The translations under genes and the position numbers were made by a program. A stretch of DNA of 64,000 nucleotides from JACCXG01 sp963717745 (GTDB taxonomy: Bacteria > Acidobacteriota > Vicinamibacteria > Vicinamibacterales > 2-12-FULL-66-21), in the NCBI GenBank assembly GCA_963717745.1, contig CAVQXJ010000029.1, positions 62,001 to 126,000 of the forward strand, given 5' to 3'. The notes under the pieces are model-generated. The model worked only from the letters and a program-made list of their open reading frames with translations, ran no database searches and had not been told where the DNA came from. Below, one piece after another: positions 9,625-18,505 of this stretch (positions are counted from its first letter, which is position 1; every line of letters starts with the position of its first letter).

Positions 9625-11160
9625 ATGAACATCCTGCTGCTGTCGATGCCGGATTCCTTCGAGCACACCGCGCCGGTCACGATGCGGATGCCGAATGGCG
9701 CACTGGCCTCCCTCGCCGGCAACGTCGATCCGCATCACTCGGTGCGAATCGCCGACTTGCTGCTGGTCCAACGGCGCGTCGCCGCGACCATCGAATCGCT
9801 GGTCGCGGCGGCTCCCCCCGACGTGGTCGGCCTCTCGATCATGACGTTCCAGCGCCACACCGCCCGGAAGGTCGTCGCGCTGCTGCGCACCCTCTGCCCC
9901 ACCGCCCGCATCGTCGTCGGCGGCTACGATCCGTCGCTGGCGACCGAGATTTATGAGCATCCGGCGTGGGACGTCGACGCGATCGTCTGCGGCGAAGGGG
10001 ACATCACGTTCCGCGAGCTGCTGCGGGCGTGGGAGGCAGGACGGGAACCGGCCGGCGTGGCCGGGCTGAGTTATCGCACCACCGCCGGATTCGTCAGAAC
10101 GCCGCCCCGCCCGGCGAGCCGGTTGGGCGCGGACGAGGTGCGGCTGCCCCGCCGATCGGCCAGGGCGCTCGACGGCTACACCTTCCTGGGCCGCCAGATC
10201 GACGTGGTCGAGACCTCGCGCGGGTGCACCTTCGACTGCAGCTTCTGCTCGATCATCGAGATGCGCGGCCGCAATTTCTACAAGTGGACGATCGAGCGGG
10301 TGATCGCCGACCTCATCGATGCGCGGCGCCGCGGCGCCCGCGCGATCTTCCTGGTCGACGACAACATCACGCTCGACGTGCACCGCTTCGAGGCGCTGTG
10401 CCGGGCGATCGTCGACGCCGGGCTCCACGACATCGACTATATCGTCCAGGCGATGACCTCGTCCATTGCGGCTGCCGGAGAGACGCTGGCCCCGCTGATG
10501 CGCGCGGCCGGGTTCCGATATGTGTTTCTCGGCATCGAGAACGTGCTCGACGCCGATCTTGGATTCCTGCGCGCGCGGGCGAAGAATGCGCGCCGCGGCG
10601 GGGCCCAGCAGGCGGGCAACGCCACCCAGGCGGCGATCGATGTCCTGCACCGTCACGGCATGTTCGTGGTCGGCGGGCTGATCGTGGGCAACCCGTCGGA
10701 CACCAGGGAATCGATCGAAGCGAACCTCGACTTCGCCCGGCTCCACATCGACTGGCCCTATATTCAACACCCCACGCCGTATCCGGGCACGCCGATGACC
10801 GCCGACTTCCGGAGCCGCGATCTGATCGTCAACGAAGATGTCAGCGAGTACGACGGCACCACCGCGGTGGTGCGGAGCGAACACCTGTCGGCCGACGAGA
10901 TCGAGTTCATGCGCTGGCGCGCGGAACGCTGGATGAAGCTGGGCCACTTCTGGCCGGTGCTGCGGCACAGCCCGCGGTTCGTCCTGCGGCACGGTGCGGC
11001 GATGCTGGCGCATACCTTCCGTGGCAGCTCGCTCCGCTCGATGTTGGGGTTGGAGACCGAGCGCGAAGTGTTCGAGCGATACCGACGAATACGCAAGAAC
11101 GAACGCGACTATCTCCCATCCGTGCCGGAGATCCCGCACGATCGGATCGCGCTCGCCTAG
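9625..11160 (+). CDS. Cobalamin-binding-domain radical SAM protein
   Basis: A 511-residue class B radical SAM enzyme. The N-terminal ~140 residues have the B12-binding-like alpha/beta fold signs (PPDVVGLSIMTFQRHTA, ARIVVGGYDPSL, DAIVCGEGD). The radical SAM core begins with ETSRGCTFDCSFCS, cysteines at about 201, 205 and 208 (CxxxCxxC) holding the 4Fe-4S cluster that splits S-adenosylmethionine. The downstream IFLVDDNITLD and GGLIVGNPSDT segments are typical. Family members often methylate unactivated carbons, for example in hopanoid or natural-product pathways; no pathway neighbours are present, so the substrate is unknown. An in-frame extension upstream to 9223 is rejected because 9625 starts the conserved domain. 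Confidence 0.8.
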   Translation: MNILLLSMPDSFEHTAPVTMRMPNGALASLAGNVDPHHSVRIADLLLVQRRVAATIESLVAAAPPDVVGLSIMTFQRHTARKVVALLRTLCPTARIVVGGYDPSLATEIYEHPAWDVDAIVCGEGDITFRELLRAWEAGREPAGVAGLSYRTTAGFVRTPPRPASRLGADEVRLPRRSARALDGYTFLGRQIDVVETSRGCTFDCSFCSIIEMRGRNFYKWTIERVIADLIDARRRGARAIFLVDDNITLDVHRFEALCRAIVDAGLHDIDYIVQAMTSSIAAAGETLAPLMRAAGFRYVFLGIENVLDADLGFLRARAKNARRGGAQQAGNATQAAIDVLHRHGMFVVGGLIVGNPSDTRESIEANLDFARLHIDWPYIQHPTPYPGTPMTADFRSRDLIVNEDVSEYDGTTAVVRSEHLSADEIEFMRWRAERWMKLGHFWPVLRHSPRFVLRHGAAMLAHTFRGSSLRSMLGLETEREVFERYRRIRKNERDYLPSVPEIPHDRIALA

Positions 11161-11365
11161 CAGCGCGCTGACGAAACTTTCGTTTCTACGCACGAACCTG
11201 TCGATCGGCTGCCCCGTCACGCGACCTGCGGGAACGGCGCGGTAACCGCTTATTCCTGCCGATCCAGCCACTTAGACGAATCCCACCTCACCGGCCTGAT
11301 TCCTGCACTGCGGGGCGGCGGGCCGCGTGGCCGAATTTCCTGCGAAGAGACAAGAAGGTCGTTGA

Positions 11366-14300
11366 ATGTTTCGGATGCTGAATGTCTGTGCCCGGCGCGC
11401 GATGATCGCGGCGTTGGCGGTGGTAGTCGGGTCGGTTGCGGCGAGTGCCCAGACAGTAGTGGATGCGACGGCCGCGGAGTTCCAGCCGTCGGTCGATCAC
11501 TATACGACGGTCAACGGGACCCCGCTGGTGACTTCCTATCTGCTCCAGTTCTTTCCGGTGGGATCGTCGTCGGCCTCCCACTCGATCGACATGGCGAAAC
11601 CGGCGCTTGACAGCGACGGTCTGATCCGGTTTCCGTTTGTGTCGCGCCTGACGACTCCGCTGGTCGCCGGGACGACGTATCAGGCGACAGTATCCGCGGT
11701 CGGGCCGGGTGGAACCGCGGCCAGCGCGCTTTCCAACCCGTTCACGACCTCGACTCCGTGTGCGCCGTCGATCTCGGCGACGTCGGTGACGATCGCCGCC
11801 ACGGCGTCGACCGGCAGCGTCTCGGTCACGGCCGGTACCGGCTGCACGTGGACCGCCGGATCGAACGCGAGCTGGCTCACGGTCACGTCGGGCGCAACCG
11901 GCACGGGATCGGGGTCGGTGGGATACTCGGCGGCGGCAAATGCGGCGACGGCGGCGCGCACCGGTACGATCACCATCGCCGGCCGCACCTTCACGGTCAC
12001 GCAGAACGGCACGCCAGCCTGCACCTACGCCATCAATCCGGCGACCAGAACCTCGATCGCGGCGGGAGAATCGACCAGCGTCAGCGTGACCACGCCTTCG
12101 ACCTGTGCGTGGACCGCCGCGAGCGGCGCAGCCTGGATCGCCGTCACCGGGGGCGCGAGCGGCACGGGCAACGGCACGGTCAACATGACCATCACGGCGA
12201 ACTCTGCGACGACGCAGCGCACCGGGACCGCGACGATTGCCGGCCAGACCTTCACGGTCACACAGAGCGCGCAGCCCTGCACCTACGCCATCAATCCGGC
12301 GAGCAGAACCGCCATCGCGGCGGGCGAATCGACCAGCGTCAGCGTGACCTCGCCTTCGACCTGTGCATGGACCGCCACGAGCGCCGCGGCCTGGATCGCC
12401 GTCACCGCGGGCGCGAGCGGCACGGGCACCGGCACGGTCAACATGACCATCGCGGCGAACTCCGCGACGACACAGCGCACCGGGACCGCGACGATTGCCG
12501 GCCAGACCTTCACGGTCACACAGAGCGCGCAGCCGTGCACCTACGCCATCAATCCGCCGAGCAGAACCGCCATCGCGGCGGGCGAATCGACCAGCGTCAG
12601 CGTGACCTCGCCTTCGACCTGTGCGTGGACCGCCGTGAGCGGCGCGGCCTGGATCACTGTCACCGCGGGCGCGAGCGGCACGGGCACCGGCACGGTCAGC
12701 ATGACCATCGCGGCGAACTCCGCGACGGCGCAGCGCACCGGGACGGTCACGATTGCCGGCCAGACCTTCACGGTCACGCAGAGCGGCACGCAACCCTGCA
12801 CCTACGCCATCAATCCGGCGAGCAAAACCGCCATCGCGGCGGGTGAATCGACCAGCGTCAGCGTGACCTCGACTTCGACCTGTGCGTGGACCGCCACGAG
12901 CGGCGCGGCCTGGATCACTGTCACCGGGGGCGCGAGCGGCACGGGCACCGGCACGGTCAATATCACCATCGCGGCGAACTCCGCGACGGCGCAGCGCACC
13001 GGGATCGTCACGATTGCCGGCCAGACCTTCACGGTCACGCAGAGCGCGCAACCCTGCACCTACGCCATCAATCCGGCGAGCAGGACCTCGATCGCGGCGG
13101 GCGAATCGACCAGCGTCAACGTGACCTCGCCCTCGACCTGTGCGTGGACCGCCACGAGCGGCGCGGCCTGGATCACTGTCACCGGGGGCGAGAGCGGCAC
13201 GGGCACCGGCACGGTCAGCATGACCATCGCGGCGAACTCCGCGACGGCGCAGCGCACCGGGACCGTGACGATTGCCGGCCAGACCTTCACGGTCACGCAG
13301 AGCGGCGCGCAACCCTGCACCTACGCCATCAATCCGGCGAGCAGAACCTCGATCGCGGCGGGCGAATCGACCAGCGTCAACGTGACCTCGCCCTCGACCT
13401 GTGCGTGGACCGCCACGAGCGGCGCGGCCTGGATCACTGTCACCGGGGGCGCGAGCGGCACGGGCACCGGCACGGTCAGCATGACCATCGCCGCGAACTC
13501 CGCGACGGCGCAGCGCACCGGGACCGTGACGATTGCCGGCCAGACCTTCACGGTCACGCAGAGCGCGCAACCCTGCACCTACGCCATCAATCCGGCGAGC
13601 AGAACCTCCCCCGCCGCGGGAGAATCGACCAGCGTCAGCGTGACCTTGACCTCGACCTCGACCTGTGGGTGGGCCGCCGCAAGCGGCGCGGCCTGGATCA
13701 CTGTCACCGCGGGCGCGAGCGGCACGGGCACCGGCACGGTCAGCATGATCGTCGCCGCGAACTCCGCGACGGCGCAGCGCACCGGGACCGTGACGATTGC
13801 CGGCCGGACGTTCACGGTCACGCAGAGCGGCGCGCAAGCCTGCACCTCCGCCATCAATCCGGCGAGCAGAACCTCCGTCGCCGCGGGAGAGTCGACCAGC
13901 GTCAGCGTGACCTCGACCTCGACCTGTGCGTGGACCGCCGCGAGCGGCGCGGCCTGGATCACCGTCACCGGGGGTGCGAGCGGCACGGGGAACGGTACGG
14001 TCAGGATGACCATCGCGGCGAACTCCGCGACGACCCAGCGCACCGGCACCGTAACGATTGCCGGCCGTGCGTTCACGGTCACGCAGCAAGGCATGACGTG
14101 CACCTATACGGTGACGCCGGGCAGCCTCTCGGTACCGGCCGCAGGGGTCACAAGCACGCTCTCGATCACCACGGTCGCAGGTTGTGCGTGGACGGCCTCG
14201 GGCATGCCGTCGTGGGTCACAATTGCCACAACTGGCCTGAGTGGTTCGAGGCTACTGTCCTACACCGTGGCCGCCAATACCGGTCCGGCGCGATCCGCGA

Positions 14301-14407
14301 CGCTGACGGTCGCGGGGCGGCCGGTCGTGGTGAATCAAACCAGCGCTCCGGTGCCCCCGCCGCCGGGCAACCTGCGGGTCGTGCCCCCCGGAACTCAGCG
14401 GGACTAG
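11366..14407 (+). CDS. Secreted BACON-repeat protein, expanded copy
   Basis: A 1013-residue secreted protein. It has a signal peptide (cut near VAASAQ), a fibronectin-III-like domain (about residues 30-130, ending SAVGPGGTAASALSNPF), then ten tandem units of 83-90 residues that fit the BACON beta-sandwich pattern: a Cys start, TCAWTA, AAWITVTGGASGTG, RTGTVTIAG, TFTVTQ. Units 2-9 are nearly identical, while the first and last are diverged. BACON domains are thought to bind carbohydrate or mucin-like glycoprotein; here that is inference. Start ATG 11366 lies just after AAGAAGG. It is followed by a shorter paralogue with homologous upstream DNA. Confidence 0.85.
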   Translation: MFRMLNVCARRAMIAALAVVVGSVAASAQTVVDATAAEFQPSVDHYTTVNGTPLVTSYLLQFFPVGSSSASHSIDMAKPALDSDGLIRFPFVSRLTTPLVAGTTYQATVSAVGPGGTAASALSNPFTTSTPCAPSISATSVTIAATASTGSVSVTAGTGCTWTAGSNASWLTVTSGATGTGSGSVGYSAAANAATAARTGTITIAGRTFTVTQNGTPACTYAINPATRTSIAAGESTSVSVTTPSTCAWTAASGAAWIAVTGGASGTGNGTVNMTITANSATTQRTGTATIAGQTFTVTQSAQPCTYAINPASRTAIAAGESTSVSVTSPSTCAWTATSAAAWIAVTAGASGTGTGTVNMTIAANSATTQRTGTATIAGQTFTVTQSAQPCTYAINPPSRTAIAAGESTSVSVTSPSTCAWTAVSGAAWITVTAGASGTGTGTVSMTIAANSATAQRTGTVTIAGQTFTVTQSGTQPCTYAINPASKTAIAAGESTSVSVTSTSTCAWTATSGAAWITVTGGASGTGTGTVNITIAANSATAQRTGIVTIAGQTFTVTQSAQPCTYAINPASRTSIAAGESTSVNVTSPSTCAWTATSGAAWITVTGGESGTGTGTVSMTIAANSATAQRTGTVTIAGQTFTVTQSGAQPCTYAINPASRTSIAAGESTSVNVTSPSTCAWTATSGAAWITVTGGASGTGTGTVSMTIAANSATAQRTGTVTIAGQTFTVTQSAQPCTYAINPASRTSPAAGESTSVSVTLTSTSTCGWAAASGAAWITVTAGASGTGTGTVSMIVAANSATAQRTGTVTIAGRTFTVTQSGAQACTSAINPASRTSVAAGESTSVSVTSTSTCAWTAASGAAWITVTGGASGTGNGTVRMTIAANSATTQRTGTVTIAGRAFTVTQQGMTCTYTVTPGSLSVPAAGVTSTLSITTVAGCAWTASGMPSWVTIATTGLSGSRLLSYTVAANTGPARSATLTVAGRPVVVNQTSAPVPPPPGNLRVVPPGTQRD
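12020..14097 (+). repeat. Tandem array of eight 258-267 bp BACON units
   Basis: Eight consecutive in-frame DNA units, each starting at the TGC codon of CTYAINP or CTSAINP. Unit starts are near 12020, 12278, 12536, 12797, 13055, 13316, 13574 and 13841. Units differ at few positions, the strongest identity being among the middle units. Length variation is in codons (SAQP against SGTQP or SGAQP; an extra Leu-Thr in the seventh). Confidence 0.85.
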
Positions 14408-14605
14408 ACTTCACGACCCTTACTTTTCTACACACAAAGCGGTCGATCGGCGACGCCTGACGCTTTCAGCTGGGAACGCTCCGCAGCTGCTTAGCGCTTA
14501 TGGTCGAGCCACTTAGAGGAATCCCAGCTCAGCTGGCGTGATTTATGCAAGGCGCCGGGCGAACCGCGGGCCGTTCTGCCTAGGGGAACGTGAAGGGATT
14601 CGTTG

Positions 14606-16079
14606 ATGGCTCGGATGGTCTGTGCGCGCCGCGCGATCGTCGCGGCGCTGTTTATGGTGCTCGGGTCGGTTGCGGCGAGCGCGCAAACGGTGGTTGACGC
14701 CACGGCCGCGGAGTTCGAGCCGTCCCCCGATCACGCCGCAGTCGTTGACGGAACGGCGCTGCTGACCTCCTATCTGCTCCAGTTTTTCCCCTCCGGATCG
14801 TCGTCGCCCTCCCACTCGATCGACATGGGAAAACCGGCGCCGGAGGGCGACGGCCTCATCCGGTTTCAATTCGCGTCCCGCCTGACGATTCCGCTGGTGG
14901 CGGGGACAACGTATCAGGCGCGGGTCTCGGCGGTCGGGCCGGGGGGCACCGCCGCCAGCGCGTTATCCAACCCGTTCACGACCTCGGCTCCCTGTTCGCC
15001 CTCGATCTCGGCGCCCGCTGCGACCATCGCCGCGACGGCGTCGACCGGCAGCGTTTCGGTCACGGCCGGGACCGCCTGCACGTGGACCGCCGCATCAAAC
15101 GCGAGCTGGCTCACGGTCACCTCGGGCGCATCCAGCAGGGGGTCGGGCCCGGTCGGATATTCGGCGGCGGCCAATGCCGCCACCGCGGCGCGCACCGGCA
15201 CGCTCACCATTGCCGGACACACCTTCACGGTGACTCAGAATGGCGTGGTCTGCACCTCCACGATCAGTCCGGCGAGCAGAACCTCCATCGCGGCGGGAGA
15301 ATCGACCAGCGTCAGCGTGACCTCGGGGTCGGGTTGTGCGTGGACCGCCATGAGCGGTGCCGGATGGATTACCGTGAGCGCGGGGGCCAGCGGCACCGGC
15401 AACGGCACGGTCAGCCTGACCATCGCCGCGAACTCCGCGACGGCGCAGCGCACCGGGACCGTGACGATGGCCGGCCGGACGTTCACGGTCACGCAGAGCG
15501 GCACGCAAGCCTGCACCTACGCCATCAATCCGGCGAGCAGAACCTCCGTCGCCGCGGGAGAATCGACCAGCGTCAGCGTGACCTCGACCTCGACCTGTGC
15601 GTGGACCGCCGCGAGCGGCGCGGCCTGGATCACCGTCACCGGGGGTGCGAGCGGCACGGGCAACGGCACGGTCAGCATGACCATCGCGGCGAACTCCGCG
15701 ACGACACAGCGCACCGGGACCGTGGCGATTGCCGGCCGCACCTTCACGGTCACGCAGCAGGGCACGACGTGCACCTATACCGTCACGCCGGGCACCCTCT
15801 CGGTGCCGGCCGCAGGGGTCACGAACACGCTCTCGATCACCACGCCGGCAGGTTGTTCGTGGACGGCCTCGGGCATGCCGTCGTGGGTCACAATTGCCAC
15901 AACTGGCCTGAGTGGTTCGAGGCTACTGTCCTACACCGTGGCCGCCGAATACCGGTCCGGCGCGATCCGCGACGCTGACGGTCGCGGGGCGGCCGGTCGT
16001 GGTGAATCAAACCAGCGCTCCCGTGCCCCCGCCGCCGGGCAACCTGCGGGTCGTGCCCACCGAATCTCAGCGGGAATAG
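14606..16079 (+). CDS. Secreted BACON-repeat protein, short paralogue (one frameshift)
   Basis: A tandem duplicate of the preceding gene with the same signal peptide, fibronectin-like domain (GPGGTAASALSNPFTTSAP) and C-terminal unit, but only four BACON units instead of ten. Near 15946 it reads GCCGCCGAATACC where the paralogue has GCCGCCAATACC: one extra G shifts the frame and would fuse the product to the next gene. Removing it restores a C-terminus parallel to copy 1 (SAPVPPPPGNLRVVPT) and a stop at 16077-16079. The extra base may be a sequencing error. The start is ATG 14606 after GAAGGG. Confidence 0.78.
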
Positions 16080-16150
16080 CACTCACCGTTGAGGTTTCGG
16101 GAACGTGTTCCCGTCTGTTCCACGTCATACTATTCATGACGAGGGACACG

Positions 16151-16735
16151 ATGATGCGACGATTTGAACGGATAGTGTCTGTTGCCGCCATGGTCCTGCT
16201 GATCGAAAGCGGCCTGGCGGCACAGACACACGGCGAGCCGGAGGAGTTCAGCGCCTTCGCGATCAACATGGGCGCCAGGACCGGCGGCGGCACCGCGCAG
16301 TTGATCATGACGGTCAACCAGTGGAGCACGCAGGCCGAGCGCGACGCGCTCTTCACGACCCTGCGCGAGAAAGGGTCTGAGGCGCTGCTGAGCCAGCTGC
16401 AGCGGGCCAAGCGGGTGGGGTCGCTGCGCACCCCGAACAGCATCGGCTACGACGTCCGGCTCGCGCTCGAGGAACCGGGCAAGGACGGCGGCCGGCGCGT
16501 GCTGCTCGTGACCGACCGGCCAGTCGGCTTCGCCGAAGCGACCAGCCGGCCCCAATCGATCGACTATCCTTTCACCGTCATCGACATGCAGATCCCCCGC
16601 GAGGGCCGCGGACAGGGGACGATGTCGATTGCGGCCAAGATCATTCCCGCCGGCAAGACCATCCTGATTGAGAACTACGACACCCAGCCGGTTCAGTTGA
16701 ACCGCATCGAGACGAGGAAACTGACGAAGAGATGA
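16151..16735 (+). CDS. Small secreted protein of unknown function
   Basis: A 194-residue protein with a signal peptide (residues 1-24, cut near GLAAQ). The mature part contains EEFSAFAINMGAR, a helix with QWSTQAERDALFTTLREKG, GYDVRLALEEPG and FTVIDMQIPREGRGQGTMS. I recognise the general type as a conserved secreted protein of Acidobacteriota but know no domain or function. ATG 16151 is preceded by GAGGG. The stop overlaps the ATG of the FKBP gene by 4 bases, so the two are probably co-translated. Confidence 0.7.
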   Translation: MMRRFERIVSVAAMVLLIESGLAAQTHGEPEEFSAFAINMGARTGGGTAQLIMTVNQWSTQAERDALFTTLREKGSEALLSQLQRAKRVGSLRTPNSIGYDVRLALEEPGKDGGRRVLLVTDRPVGFAEATSRPQSIDYPFTVIDMQIPREGRGQGTMSIAAKIIPAGKTILIENYDTQPVQLNRIETRKLTKR

Positions 16736-17172
16736 CCCCGAGACGCTTGATCGTTCCGATGCTGATGGCTGCCCTGGTACTCGGCGGGGCGGCCTGCGAC
16801 ACGACCCCGACCGAACCTTCGACCCCTCGCGGGGAATACTCCCAGACCGACGTGCGGGTGGGTACCGGCGCGGAAGCTCTCCCCGGCCGTGCGCTGACGG
16901 TGAACTACACCGGCTGGCTCTACAATCCGACCGGCCAGGACGGAAAGGGGACGCAGTTCGATACGTCAATCGGCAAGACGCCATTTCCGTTCACGCTCGG
17001 CGGCACCGATGTGATCTCCGGATGGAACCGCGCGGTTGTGGGTATGCGGGTCGGCGGTCTCCGCCGGTTCGTGCTGCCGCCGGAGCTGGCTTACGGAGCG
17101 GCGGGCAGTCCCCCGTCCATCGGGGAGAATGCGACGCTGGTCTTCGAAGTCGAGCTGCTCAGCGTTCAGTAG
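16732..17172 (+). CDS. FKBP-type peptidyl-prolyl isomerase, probable lipoprotein
   Basis: A 146-residue envelope protein. The N-terminus has a hydrophobic signal ending GGAACD, a lipobox-like cysteine at about residue 23 (the -3 position is Gly, so lipidation is not certain). The FKBP domain follows (residues ~45-146): NYTGWLYN, GTQFDTSIGK, FTLGGTDVISGWNRAVVGM, LPPELAYGAAG, ATLVFEVELL. These include the Tyr, Asp, Trp and Tyr residues lining the usual FKBP pocket. It catalyses cis-trans isomerisation of X-Pro bonds, inferred to help fold secreted proteins. It is translationally coupled to the preceding small secreted protein. Confidence 0.88.
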   Translation: MTPRRLIVPMLMAALVLGGAACDTTPTEPSTPRGEYSQTDVRVGTGAEALPGRALTVNYTGWLYNPTGQDGKGTQFDTSIGKTPFPFTLGGTDVISGWNRAVVGMRVGGLRRFVLPPELAYGAAGSPPSIGENATLVFEVELLSVQ

Positions 17173-17202
17173 CGGGTTCTTCCGCCAGGCGGAAGAACCC
17201 GC
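17172..17202. terminator. Hairpin after the FKBP gene
   Basis: A perfect 15-bp stem (GCGGGTTCTTCCGCC with its complement) around a single base, starting on the last base of the FKBP stop codon. It has no T-tract and lies between convergent genes. The stem contains the TTCCGCC/GGCGGAA word also seen in the hairpin at 30075-30141. Confidence 0.6.
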
Positions 17203-17241
17203 GTGTCAAGGGAGAAGGCAGAAGGGAAAGGGAGAACTCAC
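17203..17241. repeat. TGTCAAGGGAGAAGG word array, single arm
   Basis: GTGTCAAGGGAGAAGGCAG followed by further AAGGGA words, directly after the FKBP hairpin and ending on the pheA stop codon. A near-identical copy lies at 63650-63698 on the other strand, also adjoining a GC hairpin, and paired arms occur at 27857-27927. Confidence 0.6.
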
Positions 17242-18105
17242 ACCGCCGAGACGTCGACCGGCGCTTCAGCGGTCAGCGTCTTCATCGACGCCTCGTTCCA
17301 GCGCGCGTACGATCCGAGCGTCTTGACCCACTTCGCGGATTCCGCGAGGTGGGTCAGCGCCCGGCCGCACCGGACGTCGGTCCGCCCCGCCGCCAGGTCG
17401 ACATAAAACAGATATTCCCAGGGCCGGCCGCGCATCGGGCGCGACTCGAGCTTGGTCATGTCGATGTCGCGCAGCGCGAACACGCTCAGCGCCTTGAACA
17501 GCGCGCCGGGCGCGTTCGGCAAGGCAAACACCACCGAGGTCTTGTCGGCGGTCGCCGAGCGCCTGCGGGTCGCGCGCGATCAGCAGGAAGCGCGTGATGT
17601 TGTCGCGGTAGTCCTGAATCGCCGCCTGCAGCACCGACAGCCCGAAGATCTCGGCGGCGCGCGCCGAGGCGATCGCCGCGGTGTCGGTGAGCTTCTGATC
17701 GCGAATCAGCTGGGCGCTGCCCGCGGTGTCGTAGGTGGCGACGATCTCGACGTTGGGCAGCTTGCGCAGGAACTGCTCGCACTGCGCCAGCGCCTGCGGA
17801 TGCGAGCACACCCGCCGGATCTGCGACAGCTCGGTGCCCGGCAGCGCCGCGAGATGGTGCACCACCTGCAGCTCGGTCTCGGCCACGATCGGCAGATCCT
17901 GCTCGAGCAGCAGGTCGTAGTTGCGGTGGATGCTGCCGCCGATCGAGTTCTCGATCGGCAGCAGGCCATGCGACGTCCGTCCCTCGGCCACTGACGCGAA
18001 CACGTCCTCGAACTGCTCGCACGGCACGGTCTCGACACCGGGCCAGGCCCGCTGCGCAGCCATCTCGCTGTAAGCGCCGGGCGCCCCCTGAAACGCGATT
18101 CGCAT
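17238..18105 (-). CDS. pheA: Prephenate dehydratase (one frameshift)
   Basis: A monofunctional enzyme of about 288 residues converting prephenate to phenylpyruvate in phenylalanine synthesis. The catalytic domain has FQGAPGAYSE at the start, GLLPIENSIGGSI, and the NITRFLLIA (Thr-Arg-Phe) motif. The regulatory ACT domain has NAPGALFKAL and KLESRPMRGRPWEYLF, which usually bind phenylalanine for feedback inhibition. The two domains are in different frames: near 17550 the sequence needs one base removed to pass from RDPQALGD to ADKTSVVFALPN. I read this as a sequence error. ATG 18105 has the site AGGAGAGG. Confidence 0.85.
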
Positions 18106-18118
18106 GATCCTCTCCTGA

Positions 18119-18172
18119 CCGCCGGCCCACGCCCCACGCCTCACGCTGTGCTGCACGCCCCACGGGCCGCTC
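18119..18172. repeat. GTGGGGCGTG word array
   Basis: On the minus strand, three imperfect copies of CGTGGGGCGTG/CGTGAGGCGTG sit just upstream of the pheA ribosome site. They belong to the same class of short-word arrays as others in the window. Confidence 0.5.
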
Positions 18173-18182
18173 CGCGGCAAGG

Positions 18183-18411
18183 CACGACGATACGACGACA
18201 CGACGATACGACGGAAATGCCTTGGCCACGACGGAACGTCGAGGCATCTCCCAAGTGCCCCTCGGACGCGAGCTGCTCGCACGGCACGGATCATCGCGCT
18301 CGATCCTGTTGCGCTCCGCGCGAAGCGCGGCGCCGCCAACGGCGGGAATCCGTCGACGTGACTCACAAGGCTTTTTCTTACGTCGTCTCGTCGTGTCGTC
18401 GTGTCGTCGTG
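18183..18411. repeat. ACGACGAC-bounded intergenic element, copy 2
   Basis: A 229-base non-coding element in the 400-base gap between pheA and the ThiS-MoeB fusion, inverted relative to copies 1 and 3. Its ends are CACGACGATACGACGACACG and CGTCGTGTCGTCGTGTCGTC. In reverse complement it shares with copy 3 the blocks CCTTGTGAGTCAC, TCGACGGA, CGTTGGCGGCG, GAGATGCC, CGACGTTCCGT and GGCATTTCCGTCGT (GAGCATTTACGTCGT in copy 3). No gene is seen in the gap. Confidence 0.7.
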
Positions 18412-18505
18412 CGGGCCGAAGGCCCGCCCCCGCCGAAGGCGGCCGTGACTGTCGCCGCGGATCAACTCCGGCGCCGCGAAAACCGAAGGTCCGCCGGCCG
18501 CCGAC

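Noticed and set aside
9265..11271. 668-codon minus-strand open frame opposite the radical SAM gene
   Set aside because: The plus frame has the CxxxCxxC site and domain structure; the minus frame has biased composition and no domain. Only its last 75 codons look secretory and are listed separately with low confidence.
11288..14089. 933-codon minus frame and a ladder of 85-codon minus frames over the BACON array
   Set aside because: They repeat with the period of the BACON units and are by-products of the repeated GC-rich DNA.
12020..14097. Could the regular ~260-base repeats be a CRISPR or satellite array?
   Set aside because: The period is 258-267 bases, always a multiple of three, and units encode a conserved domain in frame; there are no short repeats with unique spacers.
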